From the NCBI GenBank assembly GCA_016715115.1, contig JADKBM010000004.1:744001-808000 (forward strand): DNA of 64,000 nucleotides. The letters run 5' to 3'. The DNA comes from Acidobacteriota bacterium (GTDB lineage: Bacteria > Acidobacteriota > Blastocatellia > Pyrinomonadales > Pyrinomonadaceae). The position numbers and the translations under genes are program-made. Position 1 is the first letter of the stretch. Each line of letters begins with the position of its first letter. Of the stretch, positions 1 to 8,292 are shown one piece after another. Below the pieces are notes generated by a model. That model worked only from the letters and a program-made list of their open reading frames with translations. It was not told where the DNA came from and made no database searches.

Positions 1-111
1 CGTTTGGATTCAACCTTTTGTTTTTTCGGTTGTCTGGCATAAACTTGCAGAAGGCAATTGAACCGCGTTTGCGAACTTTTTCCAAATCGGAGACTTCGCC
101 GAAATTCCTAA

Positions 112-2076
112 ATGCAGATGAGAGATCAATCAGCGGAGAGATTGTGGTTTTTGCGCCGTCCGGTACAGGTTCTGGCGGACGTTATGGTTCTCTCGGCGGC
201 GTTTCTGATCGCCTATCTGCCGTCATTCAACATCCAGCTCGGCGAGTTTTATTTTCAAACGGCAATCAACCAGCTTCCGTTGGTCGTTTTCGTCCAGTTT
301 TCGTCGCTTTTTCTGGTAGGCGCGTATTCGATCATCTGGCGATACGTTAGTCTTGAAGACATCAAAGCGTTTTCGAAAGCCGCGCTGATTTCCGGTTCGA
401 TCCTTCTCGGGTTCAGGTTCCTTCTTTCTTTTACTGATTTTACAAACTGGCAGGTGCCGATCTCGGTGATCCTGATCGACACTGCGCTCGGATTCGGAGG
501 GTTGCTCGGGCTTCGCGTGATTCGTAGATTTTCGTATGAGATCGGCGAAAAACGGCGGTTTACCGGGCCTCGCCGACGTTTGAAACGAAAGGCGACGCTG
601 TTTGTCGGCGCCGGCCGGATCGGTGCGATCGCCGTCAAGGATCTGGCTGGCCGCGCTGACACCGAGTTCGAGGTTCGCGGATTTGTAGACGACGACCGCC
701 GGAAGGTCGGCGGAAGCGTCAACGGCGTGAAAGTCCTCGGAACGACCGACGATCTCGCGCGGCTCGTCGACGAGCTGCACATCGAACAGATCGTGATCGC
801 CATCGACCAGGCGCAGGGCAAAGAGATCCGGCGAATTCTCGACATTTGCCGCGAGATTCCGGTGAAGGCGCGTATCGTTCCGAGCTTGCACGAGATCGTT
901 CACGGGCACGTTCAGGTTTCGCGGATTCGGGATGTCGAGATCGAGGATCTTCTCGGACGCGATCCGGTCGAGCTTGACGATGAGAATCTTCACGGCTTTT
1001 TGACCGGCAAAGTGGTGATGGTCACCGGCGCCGGCGGGTCGATCGGGTCGGAACTCGTCAGGCAACTGACACAATTCGGGCCGAAATTGCTCTTGCTCGT
1101 CGAGCGCGCCGAGTTTATGCTGTTCCAGATCGAGCGTGAAATGGTCAAGGATTTCGGCGAAACGGACTTCGTTCCCCTGCTCGCGGATGTTTCCGACGAG
1201 CATCGCATGCGCGAGATCTTCGCCCAATACGAACCGCAGGTCATCTTTCACGCGGCGGCCCACAAACACGTCCCGCTGATGGAAGCGAATCCGTCGGAAG
1301 CCCTGAAGAACAATGTCTTCGCGACGAAACTGATCGGCGAGATCGCCGGCGAGTTCGGCACCAAAGACTTCGTCCTCATTTCGACCGACAAGGCCGTCAA
1401 TCCGACATCGATAATGGGTGCTTCGAAACGCATCGCCGAGATCGTTCTGCAGGATCTGAACCGCACGTTCGCGACGAACTTTATTGCCGTCCGCTTCGGA
1501 AATGTTCTTGGATCCGCCGGGTCGGTCGTCCCGATTTTTCGCGAGCAGATTCGAAAGGGCGAGGCGATCACCGTCACGCATCCCGATATGACGCGGTACT
1601 TTATGACGATTCCCGAAGCGTCGCAACTTGTTTTGCAGGCGGGCGCGATCGGAAAGGGCGGCGAGATATTCATCCTCGATATGGGGCAGCCGGTGAAAAT
1701 TTTGGATCTCGCCGAGGATATGATCCGTCTGTCGGGCCTTGAACCGTACGAAGACATCGACATCGTTTTCACCGGCGTCCGCGGCGGCGAAAAGCTTTTC
1801 GAAGAACTGGAGATCACGGGCGAGAATCTGCTCAAGACGCAGCATCCGAAGATCTTCATCGGCAAGATCGCGGCGTACGACGAATCGGAAGTCGGAGAGA
1901 TACTTTTGAGTTTCAGACAAGCGGTCGCCGAATCTGACGAGGCATCGCTTCGAACGCTTTTCAATCGCGTTTTGCCGGAGGCGTCGATCGCTGAGAAATC
2001 AACGACCAGAGCCGGGATCCGACACGATAGAGCGATGTCAACGGCCTCGGGGCCGTATTCCGGCCAAGACAACTGA
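112..2076 (+). CDS. Membrane-bound nucleotide-sugar 4,6-dehydratase, CapD/PglF/WbpM family
   Basis: A 654-residue protein with the layout of the large membrane dehydratases that convert UDP-GlcNAc-type sugars to 4-keto-6-deoxy intermediates for surface polysaccharide or glycan synthesis. Four hydrophobic segments lie in about residues 17-136, followed by a first Rossmann domain (FVGAGRIG near residue 165) and a catalytic SDR domain that starts with TGAGGSIGSE near residue 305. The usual YxxxK pair is MxxxK here (SIMGASKR near residue 434), as is normal for this family. Length is typical. Two in-frame ATGs, at 112 and 118, are possible starts; the first is used here. No other polysaccharide genes are visible, but the window begins just upstream. 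The exact substrate cannot be read from the sequence. Confidence 0.9.
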   Translation: MQMRDQSAERLWFLRRPVQVLADVMVLSAAFLIAYLPSFNIQLGEFYFQTAINQLPLVVFVQFSSLFLVGAYSIIWRYVSLEDIKAFSKAALISGSILLGFRFLLSFTDFTNWQVPISVILIDTALGFGGLLGLRVIRRFSYEIGEKRRFTGPRRRLKRKATLFVGAGRIGAIAVKDLAGRADTEFEVRGFVDDDRRKVGGSVNGVKVLGTTDDLARLVDELHIEQIVIAIDQAQGKEIRRILDICREIPVKARIVPSLHEIVHGHVQVSRIRDVEIEDLLGRDPVELDDENLHGFLTGKVVMVTGAGGSIGSELVRQLTQFGPKLLLLVERAEFMLFQIEREMVKDFGETDFVPLLADVSDEHRMREIFAQYEPQVIFHAAAHKHVPLMEANPSEALKNNVFATKLIGEIAGEFGTKDFVLISTDKAVNPTSIMGASKRIAEIVLQDLNRTFATNFIAVRFGNVLGSAGSVVPIFREQIRKGEAITVTHPDMTRYFMTIPEASQLVLQAGAIGKGGEIFILDMGQPVKILDLAEDMIRLSGLEPYEDIDIVFTGVRGGEKLFEELEITGENLLKTQHPKIFIGKIAAYDESEVGEILLSFRQAVAESDEASLRTLFNRVLPEASIAEKSTTRAGIRHDRAMSTASGPYSGQDN

Positions 2077-2117
2077 TCCTGTCGCGGATTTTGCAAAACT
2101 CGATCAATCGTGTAATT

Positions 2118-2702
2118 ATGGCGAACGTGAACTTCTGCACAAGACACAATTTTGCCGCGCTTTGGCTCGTTGCGTTTTTGCTGAGCGCTCTTTCGATCCC
2201 GCCGTTTGCCGTCGCGCCAACGCCGGGTGAGGAAACCGTTTACTGCCCTCTGACCAAGACCTTTCAGCCGGTAAAGGCGAAAGATGTCAAAGCTGACCGA
2301 AATCCGCTCGACGAGATCTGTGCCAAGGCTGGCCTGAAGCAACTGTTTGCTGAATCCGTCTTCCGCGCGGCATTTCCTGTCAATTCGCGCAAGAGCATCG
2401 ATGAATTTGATGATCTCGTCTTCGATTTTCTGAGATCGGGAAAGTCGGCGTTTGACCGGCTACCGAAATCGCCCGACGCGCCTGACGGGACGACTGTCAG
2501 GCCCTCGATGTCGATATTGGCCACGGCCGAAACCGGCGGCAAACGACCTCCGGCAACTCTCCCCGATGCTCGATTTGTCTCTCCGGCGAAAATCAACGAA
2601 GTAGTTTCTAATCCGGCATTGCGATCTCCGCAGAATCCGGTTCGCACGCTTGATTCCGTTTCGCGCAATATCAATCCGCGTTCCCCGCCTTTCTCCGCCT
2701 AA
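2118..2702 (+). CDS. Secreted protein of unknown function
   Basis: A 194-residue protein that I do not recognise. The chosen ATG places a hydrophobic stretch (about residues 10-33, ending PPFAVAP) at the N-terminus, consistent with a signal peptide; an upstream in-frame start at 2091 would only add a short polar leader. The mature part holds two cysteines in its first half (TVYCPL and DEICAK) that could form a disulphide. The C-terminal third is rich in Pro, Ser and Asn and looks disordered. Third-codon positions are GC-rich as in neighbouring genes, so it is probably real. It starts 41 bases after the dehydratase stop and could be cotranscribed. No domain or catalytic motif is visible. Confidence 0.6.
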   Translation: MANVNFCTRHNFAALWLVAFLLSALSIPPFAVAPTPGEETVYCPLTKTFQPVKAKDVKADRNPLDEICAKAGLKQLFAESVFRAAFPVNSRKSIDEFDDLVFDFLRSGKSAFDRLPKSPDAPDGTTVRPSMSILATAETGGKRPPATLPDARFVSPAKINEVVSNPALRSPQNPVRTLDSVSRNINPRSPPFSA

Positions 2703-2763
2703 CCAGTCACAAACAGATCTTTTGTTAATGCCAATCGTGTCCGCAGACCGATTCGGCACGTTT

Positions 2764-2863
2764 TTCGATTTGCTCGGCTCAAGGCCCGGACAGACTCAAG
2801 CCTGCCTTGTGAAAGAACTGCTAATCGCCTCACGCATTCCGGTCGTGAGCCGAGCAGATCGAA
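2764..2863. repeat. Long inverted repeat upstream of the mbnP gene
   Basis: Two 18-base arms, 2764-2781 and 2846-2863, are complementary at 17 of 18 positions (core CTCGGCTCA / TGAGCCGAG) and enclose a 64-base loop. They lie in the 282-base gap between the unknown secreted protein and mbnP, where no gene is visible. A shorter perfect palindrome GACCGCGGTC lies at about 2888-2897, and GCATTCCGG occurs twice (about 2834 and 2900). No run of T follows either arm, so it is not a normal terminator. It could be an mRNA leader structure or a small mobile repeat. Confidence 0.6.
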
Positions 2864-2984
2864 ATCCTTTGGCGACGGGGTCAAACCGACCGCGGTCGCG
2901 CATTCCGGGTTTCGGCCCACGGAAACCGTTTCGCACGGATTCAGGTGTGGGAGGAATGGCCCGAAGAATCTTGATCAGGAGAAA

Positions 2985-3842
2985 ATGGTGAACAAACTAC
3001 CTAAATTGCTAATTATTGCAACTGCACTCGCGGCGGCCGTGTTTGGACAGAAGAATACGCCCATCGCAATCAGTTTTCAGGCTGTCGTCGGCAATATGCC
3101 GTTCAACTGCCGGGAGAGTTATGGGGGCATCGGCTCAACCGGATCGACGATCACGGTTTCGGACTTTCGGCTCTACGTTCAGGACGTGCGGCTGGTCGAC
3201 AACAACGGAAATGAAACTCCGGTGCGGTTCGCCAACGACGGAAAATTCCAAACCGAAAGGGTCGCGATGCTCGATTTCGAAAACGGCGAGGGAAACTGTT
3301 CGAGCGGAACCAAAGAGATCAACAAATCGATTCGCGGAGAGGTCCCGAAAAGAAAGTACAAAGGGCTCAAACTCATCATCGGTGTTCCCGAAGATCTGAA
3401 CCACCTAGACCCGACGCTCCAGCCGTCGCCGCTTAACATCAGCAAAATGATGTGGTCATGGCAAATGGGCTATAAGTTCGCACGCATCGATATGCGGACG
3501 ACGGGGCGGCCTAATGGATACGTCCTCCATCTGGGCAGCACGAACTGCGCAACCGACGCGGCGAGTGGCAAAACCTCTTGCGGAAACGCGAATCGGCCGG
3601 AGTTTCTCTTCGAGTTTTTTGATGTTTCGAAAGATTCGGTGATGGTCGATCTGAAGGCGCTTTTCGCTGGGGCGAACGTGGACGTGAACAAGGAAAAGAC
3701 TGCCGCCGGATGTATGTCTTTCGAGGGCGATTCGGATTGTCTTCCGGTTTTCCGAAACCTGGGGTTGTCGTTCGAGGGCAGTTCGACCGGCAAACAGTCG
3801 TTTATGCGGGCGGGACGCGAAAAGGGAGTTGAATCGGAGTAA
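2985..3842 (+). CDS. mbnP: MbnP-family copper-binding protein (MXAN_0976-type metallo-mystery pair)
   Basis: A 285-residue exported protein with a short signal peptide (about residues 1-21, ending VFG-QK) and the features of the MbnP family: an N-terminal beta-rich part with ISFQAVVG and CRESYGG, and the central Trp motif MMWSWQMGYKF near residue 155. In characterised members a Trp of the protein is oxidised to kynurenine by the partner MbnH and takes part in copper binding; which of the two Trp residues here would be modified is inference. A good ribosome site (AGGAGA) precedes the ATG. The partner gene follows after 57 bases, and no methanobactin synthesis gene is present, so a role in copper acquisition or detoxification independent of methanobactin is likely. 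Confidence 0.88.
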   Translation: MVNKLPKLLIIATALAAAVFGQKNTPIAISFQAVVGNMPFNCRESYGGIGSTGSTITVSDFRLYVQDVRLVDNNGNETPVRFANDGKFQTERVAMLDFENGEGNCSSGTKEINKSIRGEVPKRKYKGLKLIIGVPEDLNHLDPTLQPSPLNISKMMWSWQMGYKFARIDMRTTGRPNGYVLHLGSTNCATDAASGKTSCGNANRPEFLFEFFDVSKDSVMVDLKALFAGANVDVNKEKTAAGCMSFEGDSDCLPVFRNLGLSFEGSSTGKQSFMRAGREKGVESE

Positions 3843-3899
3843 TTCCGTCGCGGAACGCGCCCGCAACGCCGGGTGCGTTCCGCGGAGTCGGACAAGAAT

Positions 3900-5057
3900 A
3901 TGAGAAATATCAAATTATTTGTGATTCTGGCCGTTGCCGTTTTGTTTTGCCACAATCTCCTCGTCTCAAGTGCGCAGACAAACAAATCCGAGTATGACTG
4001 GAAGTTGCCGAAGGGCTTTCCAACCCCGATCGTTCCGTCGGAAAACCCGATGACGCAGGCGAAGGTCGACCTCGGACGGCATCTGTTCTATGACAAACGG
4101 TTATCGATAAACGAAAAGACGTCGTGCGCGACGTGTCATTTGCAGGAGAAGGCGTTTACGGATGGCAAACCAACCGCAGTTGGGACGACCGGCGAGACGC
4201 ACCCGCGAAATTCAATGAGCCTCGTGAACCTCGCCTACAATCCGTCGCTCAATTGGGCCAATCCGGCGGTCGTCGAACTCGAACGGCACGCTTTGCTCCC
4301 AATTTTCGGCGAGTTTCCGATTATTGAAATGGGAATGGCGGGAAACGAAGACCTTTTCGTTCGCCGAATCAAAGCCGAACCGCTTTACCAGGAACTCTTC
4401 GCGACGGCATTCCCGAATTCCGCGGAAAAGATGACGATTCACAATGCGACGCAGGCAATTGCGTCTTTTGTCAGATCGCTTGTTTCGGGGAATTCACCGT
4501 ACGACCGCTTTCGATTCCTAGGCCAGCCGTATGCCGTCCCGGAATCCGCGAAGCGTGGCGAACAACTTTTTTTCAGCGAGCGGATGGAGTGTTTTGACTG
4601 CCACGCCGGGTTCAACCTGTCGGGCACCGTCAACTTCGTCGGCAAGTCAATCGAGAATGCTCAATTCGAAAACAACGGGCTTTACAACATCGACGGCAAG
4701 GGCGCTTATCCGGCCGACAACACCGGCCTGTTCGAAATAACGATGAAGCGTGAAGATATGGGCAAGTTTAAGGTCCCAACGCTTCGAAACGTTGAGCTAA
4801 CGGCACCCTATATGCACGACGGAAGCATCGCGACGCTCGAAGAAGTGATCGATCACTATCGCCTCGGGGGCCGGACAATTCCGGATGGCCGCCACAAAGG
4901 CAATGGGAGTGAGAGTCCGCTCCGAAGCGATTTCGTCCGTGGCTTCAACTTGACGCAACAAGAAAAGCTTGACCTGATCGCGTTCCTCAAGAGCCTGACT
5001 GACGAGGAATTCATCACAAATCCCAAATTTTCAAATCCCTGGAACCAAACAAAATGA
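3900..5057 (+). CDS. mbnH: MbnH-family di-haem c-type peroxidase-like enzyme
   Basis: A 385-residue periplasmic protein of the MauG/bacterial di-haem cytochrome c peroxidase superfamily. A signal peptide covers about residues 1-25. Two haem c attachment sites are visible: CATCH near residue 76 and CFDCH near residue 232. The C-terminal YMHDGS motif near residue 305 is typical of the family. In known pairs MbnH forms a high-valent bis-Fe(IV) state and oxidises a Trp of MbnP to kynurenine; the same role is inferred from the adjacent mbnP. The start at 3900 was chosen because it places the signal peptide at the N-terminus; an upstream start at 3873 adds only a polar leader. The stop overlaps the next start by ATGA. 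Confidence 0.88.
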   Translation: MRNIKLFVILAVAVLFCHNLLVSSAQTNKSEYDWKLPKGFPTPIVPSENPMTQAKVDLGRHLFYDKRLSINEKTSCATCHLQEKAFTDGKPTAVGTTGETHPRNSMSLVNLAYNPSLNWANPAVVELERHALLPIFGEFPIIEMGMAGNEDLFVRRIKAEPLYQELFATAFPNSAEKMTIHNATQAIASFVRSLVSGNSPYDRFRFLGQPYAVPESAKRGEQLFFSERMECFDCHAGFNLSGTVNFVGKSIENAQFENNGLYNIDGKGAYPADNTGLFEITMKREDMGKFKVPTLRNVELTAPYMHDGSIATLEEVIDHYRLGGRTIPDGRHKGNGSESPLRSDFVRGFNLTQQEKLDLIAFLKSLTDEEFITNPKFSNPWNQTK

Positions 5058-5659
5058 ACATCAAAGGAAAACTCATTACGTTAACGGTCTTCGTTGCGTC
5101 CTTGATCGTGTCCGCCTGCAGTGCGCCGGAAGGCCTTAAACCAATCCAGCCGTCCGAGATTCGGACTTACAAATCGACGGGCGTCATCAAAAAGGTAGAC
5201 GCGGAAACAGGCAAGCTCACGCTTGATCACGAAGACATTCCCGGCTATATGGCCGCGATGGAGATGACCGAATCGGTGAAGGATAGGTCATCGCTTTCGG
5301 GAGTCAAGGTCGGTGACAGGGTGGATTTCGAGATCGAGCGAACCGGCGCATCGATCATCATCAGCAAGATTACTAAGATCGGCGAGGTTGCGGTTGTCAG
5401 CGGGCTTGAGGTCTACAAGACGAATTGTTCTGAGTGTCACGGCGAAAACGGAACAGGGACGAAAAAGGGCATTTCTTTGATTTCCGGCCACGCGTTGCAT
5501 CATTCCCGTGCCGAGCACATCAAACAAGTGACCGACGGCAAGCGTGACAAAATGCCGGCATTCCGTGATAAGTTGTCGCCTGGGCAAATCGATGCGGTTG
5601 TCGAATATATCAGGGAAGACCTCCAAAAGGGCGCTGGAGGAGGCGAGCACAAACACTAA
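5054..5659 (+). CDS. Lipoprotein with CusF-like copper domain fused to cytochrome c domain
   Basis: A 201-residue lipoprotein (lipobox LIVSAC-S near residue 22). Residues about 38-110 match the CusF-type copper-binding fold: the conserved pattern includes LTLDHEDIPGYM and MEM, giving the His and Met ligands expected for Cu(I); the Trp that caps copper in E. coli CusF is Met here. Residues about 115-190 form a class I cytochrome c with the haem site CSECH near residue 129 and a distal Met candidate in KMPAF. A His-rich end (GGEHKH) could bind metal. Translation is probably coupled to mbnH through an ATGA overlap. The likely role is copper and electron transfer at the envelope with MbnP/MbnH; direct electron delivery to MbnH is inference. 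Confidence 0.85.
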   Translation: MNIKGKLITLTVFVASLIVSACSAPEGLKPIQPSEIRTYKSTGVIKKVDAETGKLTLDHEDIPGYMAAMEMTESVKDRSSLSGVKVGDRVDFEIERTGASIIISKITKIGEVAVVSGLEVYKTNCSECHGENGTGTKKGISLISGHALHHSRAEHIKQVTDGKRDKMPAFRDKLSPGQIDAVVEYIREDLQKGAGGGEHKH

Positions 5660-5660
5660 A

Positions 5661-6413
5661 GTGAAACTTCGAAACTACAAGTTCTATCTTCGTAAGGCTC
5701 ACCGCTATCTCGGAGTGTTCATCGGGATTCAGTTTCTGTTCTGGACGCTCGGCGGGTTGTATTTCAGTTGGACGAATATCGATCAGATTCGCAGTGACGA
5801 TGTTCGCAAAGAGAATCACACGATCGATCTCGGAGCCGGAATCGGCTCACCGCAGACGGCGCTTGAACAATTTCGGCTGACCGATCCGACAGCGCAAGTG
5901 TTGAAACTTCAGGTTGTCGAAGTGCTTGGCGAGCCGTTTTACGAGATCGCTTTTCACGGTTCGGACGGTAAAGTGAAAACGGTCCTCGCCGCCGTTTCCG
6001 ACGGCCGGCTGCGCGCGCCGATCAGTGAATCCGAAGCGATTCAAATTGCGAAGGAAGGATTGAAGATCTCGCCGAAAGTCGTATCTGCGGCGTATTTGAC
6101 GCCGGAAATGATCGGCGCGGATCACGAATACCGTGAAAAGCCGATGCCGGCGTGGGCCGTGACATTCGAAGGTGATCTCACGATGTACGTTTCCGCTGAA
6201 ACCGGTCAGATCGGGGCGATCCGCAACACGCGTTGGCGGATCTTCGACTTCTTGTGGATGCTTCACACGCTCGATTTCAAGGCTCGTGACGACATCAACA
6301 ACTATTTGCTTCGCGCGTTTTCGGTCTTGGGAATCGTGACCATCGGATCGGGTTTCGCTCTGTTCTTCGTCAGTTCTCGATTCTTCAGGCGGCATCGGGC
6401 GAATCGACCTTGA
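5661..6413 (+). CDS. PepSY-associated transmembrane protein
   Basis: A 250-residue membrane protein starting with GTG one base after the preceding stop and preceded by GGAGGAGG about 18 bases upstream. The N-terminus has the family motif KAHRYLG followed by a transmembrane helix (about residues 14-34). The middle is a periplasmic PepSY-like domain (residues about 60-195, with ISESEAIQIAKEGL), and a second helix lies at about residues 215-240, before a basic tail. PepSY-TM proteins are often found with iron or copper handling and reductase systems. Its position as the last gene of the mbnP-mbnH-CusF/cytochrome set suggests the same process, perhaps membrane anchoring or electron input; the mechanism is not evident. 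Confidence 0.8.
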   Translation: MKLRNYKFYLRKAHRYLGVFIGIQFLFWTLGGLYFSWTNIDQIRSDDVRKENHTIDLGAGIGSPQTALEQFRLTDPTAQVLKLQVVEVLGEPFYEIAFHGSDGKVKTVLAAVSDGRLRAPISESEAIQIAKEGLKISPKVVSAAYLTPEMIGADHEYREKPMPAWAVTFEGDLTMYVSAETGQIGAIRNTRWRIFDFLWMLHTLDFKARDDINNYLLRAFSVLGIVTIGSGFALFFVSSRFFRRHRANRP

Positions 6414-6428
6414 ACAGTTTCCGCTGAC

Positions 6429-6677
6429 TTATCTTCGATATTGCGAACGGAGCCAAAATCCGAGGAAGAGCAGCATAATCACGAAGAAACCCGTCACTCC
6501 GGCCACAACCAGCAATCCGAGGCCTCTGCGATCGATGATCCCCGAGTCGATCGCCCAAAACAGAACGAGCATAAAGCCCAAGATCATCGGAGTACCGATG
6601 CAGCCTCCGAGACAACCGATGGCTTGCCGCCGTTTGAACGTTGCGGGATTTCTCAAGTATTCCCAGATAATTCCCAT
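6429..6677 (-). CDS. Small two-helix membrane protein of unknown function
   Basis: An 82-residue protein of unknown family that converges on the PepSY gene, with 15 bases between the stops. Two hydrophobic helices cover about residues 28-45 and 55-76. A distinctive CLGGCIGTP motif sits just before the first helix, and the C-terminus is basic (RSQYRR), consistent with an inner-membrane hairpin protein. The ribosome site is weak. It is most likely real because the hydrophobic pattern is coherent and third positions are GC-rich, but no function can be given. Confidence 0.5.
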   Translation of the reverse strand: MGIIWEYLRNPATFKRRQAIGCLGGCIGTPMILGFMLVLFWAIDSGIIDRRGLGLLVVAGVTGFFVIMLLFLGFWLRSQYRR

Positions 6678-6759
6678 TGCTCAGAAAAGAAGAGCCGGAT
6701 CGCGTCGACCGCGAAGAAACCGATTCGACGATCACCGTGACACGGCTCAAACCGGAAGA

Positions 6760-7329
6760 CTACTTTTTGACGGGTATCTTGGCGGTAAACGATCCCTTGA
6801 TCTGCTTGTCGCCCTCCGTCAGATTGATCTCACCGCTGACCGAGTCTGCGGAAACGGATGTTATCTTTATTTCCCCGGACGATTTCGTGCCGTCGAACGA
6901 ATTTGATGACTCCTTTCCGTCCGCAAAATATGCGATGTTCACATAATCGACTTTCGCGAATTTTTCGGCCTTTGTCGTGTAGGTGCCCGTTTTGAAACCG
7001 GTCTTGTCGTCGGTTCCTTCCTCACCGACGAGCTGGAACGAGACTCTGATCTGGTCCGCCGCGGTCACGGCCTTGCCCATCGAATTCATACCCGAACTGG
7101 TATCGATATCGTAGTTCGCGAGAACCACGTAGTTCGACGCGGCTTTCGTTATCTTTGACTGTCCGTCCTTCGTCTCCGTGAATGTCTTTGTCGAACTGTA
7201 CGTTCCGCTGCCTTTGACATTCAGCGGCATATCCTTGTTCCCGACCTTGACGTCGAGCTTCGACGCGCCGGCGCAGGCCGCAAGCAACGCCACCAACGAC
7301 AAAACCGCCGTTAACTTTAGCTTCATCAT
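6760..7329 (-). CDS. Lipoprotein of unknown function
   Basis: A 189-residue protein with a clear lipoprotein signal (LLAACAG near residue 19), so it is expected to be lipid-anchored in the envelope. The mature part is Lys/Thr/Ser-rich with alternating hydrophobic residues, suggesting a beta-sandwich or small barrel, and ends SFTAKIPVKK. A GGGAGG ribosome site lies 5-10 bases before the start; two consecutive ATG codons are possible. No catalytic motif is visible. It lies downstream of another secreted protein on the same strand and may be cotranscribed with it. Confidence 0.7.
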   Translation of the reverse strand: MMKLKLTAVLSLVALLAACAGASKLDVKVGNKDMPLNVKGSGTYSSTKTFTETKDGQSKITKAASNYVVLANYDIDTSSGMNSMGKAVTAADQIRVSFQLVGEEGTDDKTGFKTGTYTTKAEKFAKVDYVNIAYFADGKESSNSFDGTKSSGEIKITSVSADSVSGEINLTEGDKQIKGSFTAKIPVKK

Positions 7330-7339
7330 AATTCCTCCC

Positions 7340-7429
7340 TTACTGGCATTTCACCTCGATCTTTTGTTTGCCTTCGTTGTGGTCCTTCAAACACTGCTGG
7401 ATGAACGTCCAAACCCCGCATTTTCCTCC
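7340..7429 (-). other. Coding-like tail in frame after the stop of the upstream gene
   Basis: Immediately after the TAA of the 7430-8122 gene the same reading frame continues open for 29 codons to a second TAA. It reads as plausible protein (CGVWTFIQQCLKDHNEGK in the middle), with three cysteines and third positions that are mostly G or C, as in real genes here. A GGAGGA box overlaps its beginning. It may be a former C-terminus cut off by a nonsense change, a remnant of a lost gene, or chance. Confidence 0.35.
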
Positions 7430-8122
7430 TTACTTTCGGCGGGTCAACTCGTCGCTCTCTGGAGAGATGTCGAACACCGGATACCCCGCTCCGACGCGTT
7501 TCACATAGATCTTGTAGTTCTCCAATGACATTACCCAGACGTCGGTCGCCTCATAGTCGATCGGGTTATTCTCCTTCTTCAGGTCCTTTATCGGCGCCTG
7601 CCAATCGGCCCAGCTTTCCTTCCATATATTTCTCGTCGGCGCGAACAACCGGCGCAGCCCCGGAGTTCCGCACGCCTTCATATCCTTCTTCAAAAGGGAT
7701 TGCTCGGCTGCGAGCCGCATACTTCCGACGGCCACGTAGGTAATGTTTTCGGGTAAGAGATAGAGCTCCAGATTGCTTCCGGATATCTTGTAAATCGGGT
7801 AGCCCGGGAAGTTCTGCTGCATCATCTGTTCCTCTTCGCGCAGAAGATTGAAGATCAGCGCGACATCACAGAGTTTGCGTTTCAACAGACCAGGCTGGGT
7901 ATCGATGCCGGCGCTGATCGTGTTCTTAAACAACGCGACATTCGGAGGCACGTCGTCTCCGAGAACGCACGCGGTCAACTCCGCCGCCGGAATCACTTTC
8001 CGCTCGGCCAAAGCCTTCGGCCCGTAGAAGAACCAACTCTTGAACTGCTGACCAAGAATCGGGGAGCTGGCAAGAAATAGAATCGTTATGAGAAAACCAA
8101 TTTGCCGCAAGTGCTTGAACAT
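7430..8122 (-). CDS. Secreted protein of unknown function
   Basis: A 230-residue protein starting at an ATG preceded by an excellent AGGAGGAAT ribosome site; an upstream in-frame start at 8194 would bury the signal peptide and is rejected. The signal peptide covers about residues 1-25 (ending SSPILG-QQ). The rest is mixed alpha/beta with scattered aromatics (FKSWFFYGPKAL, WKESWADW) and cysteines at about residues 47, 85 and 150. No family is recognised. The reading frame continues as coding-like sequence beyond its stop, so the annotated C-terminus could be shortened relative to an ancestor. It is first in a minus-strand pair with the downstream lipoprotein. Confidence 0.65.
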   Translation of the reverse strand: MFKHLRQIGFLITILFLASSPILGQQFKSWFFYGPKALAERKVIPAAELTACVLGDDVPPNVALFKNTISAGIDTQPGLLKRKLCDVALIFNLLREEEQMMQQNFPGYPIYKISGSNLELYLLPENITYVAVGSMRLAAEQSLLKKDMKACGTPGLRRLFAPTRNIWKESWADWQAPIKDLKKENNPIDYEATDVWVMSLENYKIYVKRVGAGYPVFDISPESDELTRRK

Positions 8123-8266
8123 CGTTTTGATTCCTCCTTTTTCAGTCCCGCGGTCAATCCAAGGATCGGAACGGCCACGGCACCGGATATCCATTTTCTT
8201 TAGTATGACTTATGCTAGCGAATGCTCCAAGTGAGCGTAGCTAATGTTTGATCGGAAAAGACTATT

Positions 8267-8292
8267 GACTGATCCTCTGATCAGTCTTTTTT
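8267..8292 (+). terminator. Terminator-like hairpin with T-tract
   Basis: GACTGATC (8267-8274) pairs perfectly with GATCAGTC (8279-8286) around a four-base loop, followed by six T. An AAAAGACT element at 8257-8264 can pair alternatively with AGTCTTTT, so a minus-strand form is also possible. No plus-strand gene ends nearby; it lies between two minus-strand units, so its direction of use is uncertain. Confidence 0.4.

Noticed and set aside
35..48. Possible sigma-54 promoter TGGCAT...TTGC before the first gene
   Set aside because: The GG-to-GC spacing is 9 instead of 10 bases, a change that normally abolishes function.
223..1920. Long minus-strand open frame (565 codons)
   Set aside because: It lies wholly opposite the nucleotide-sugar dehydratase gene, is rich in Arg/Asp in an unstructured way and is explained by the GC-biased codon use of the real gene.
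2703..2984. Cobalamin or other riboswitch before mbnP
   Set aside because: The inverted repeat drew attention, but none of the conserved boxes of the B12 class or other known classes is present.
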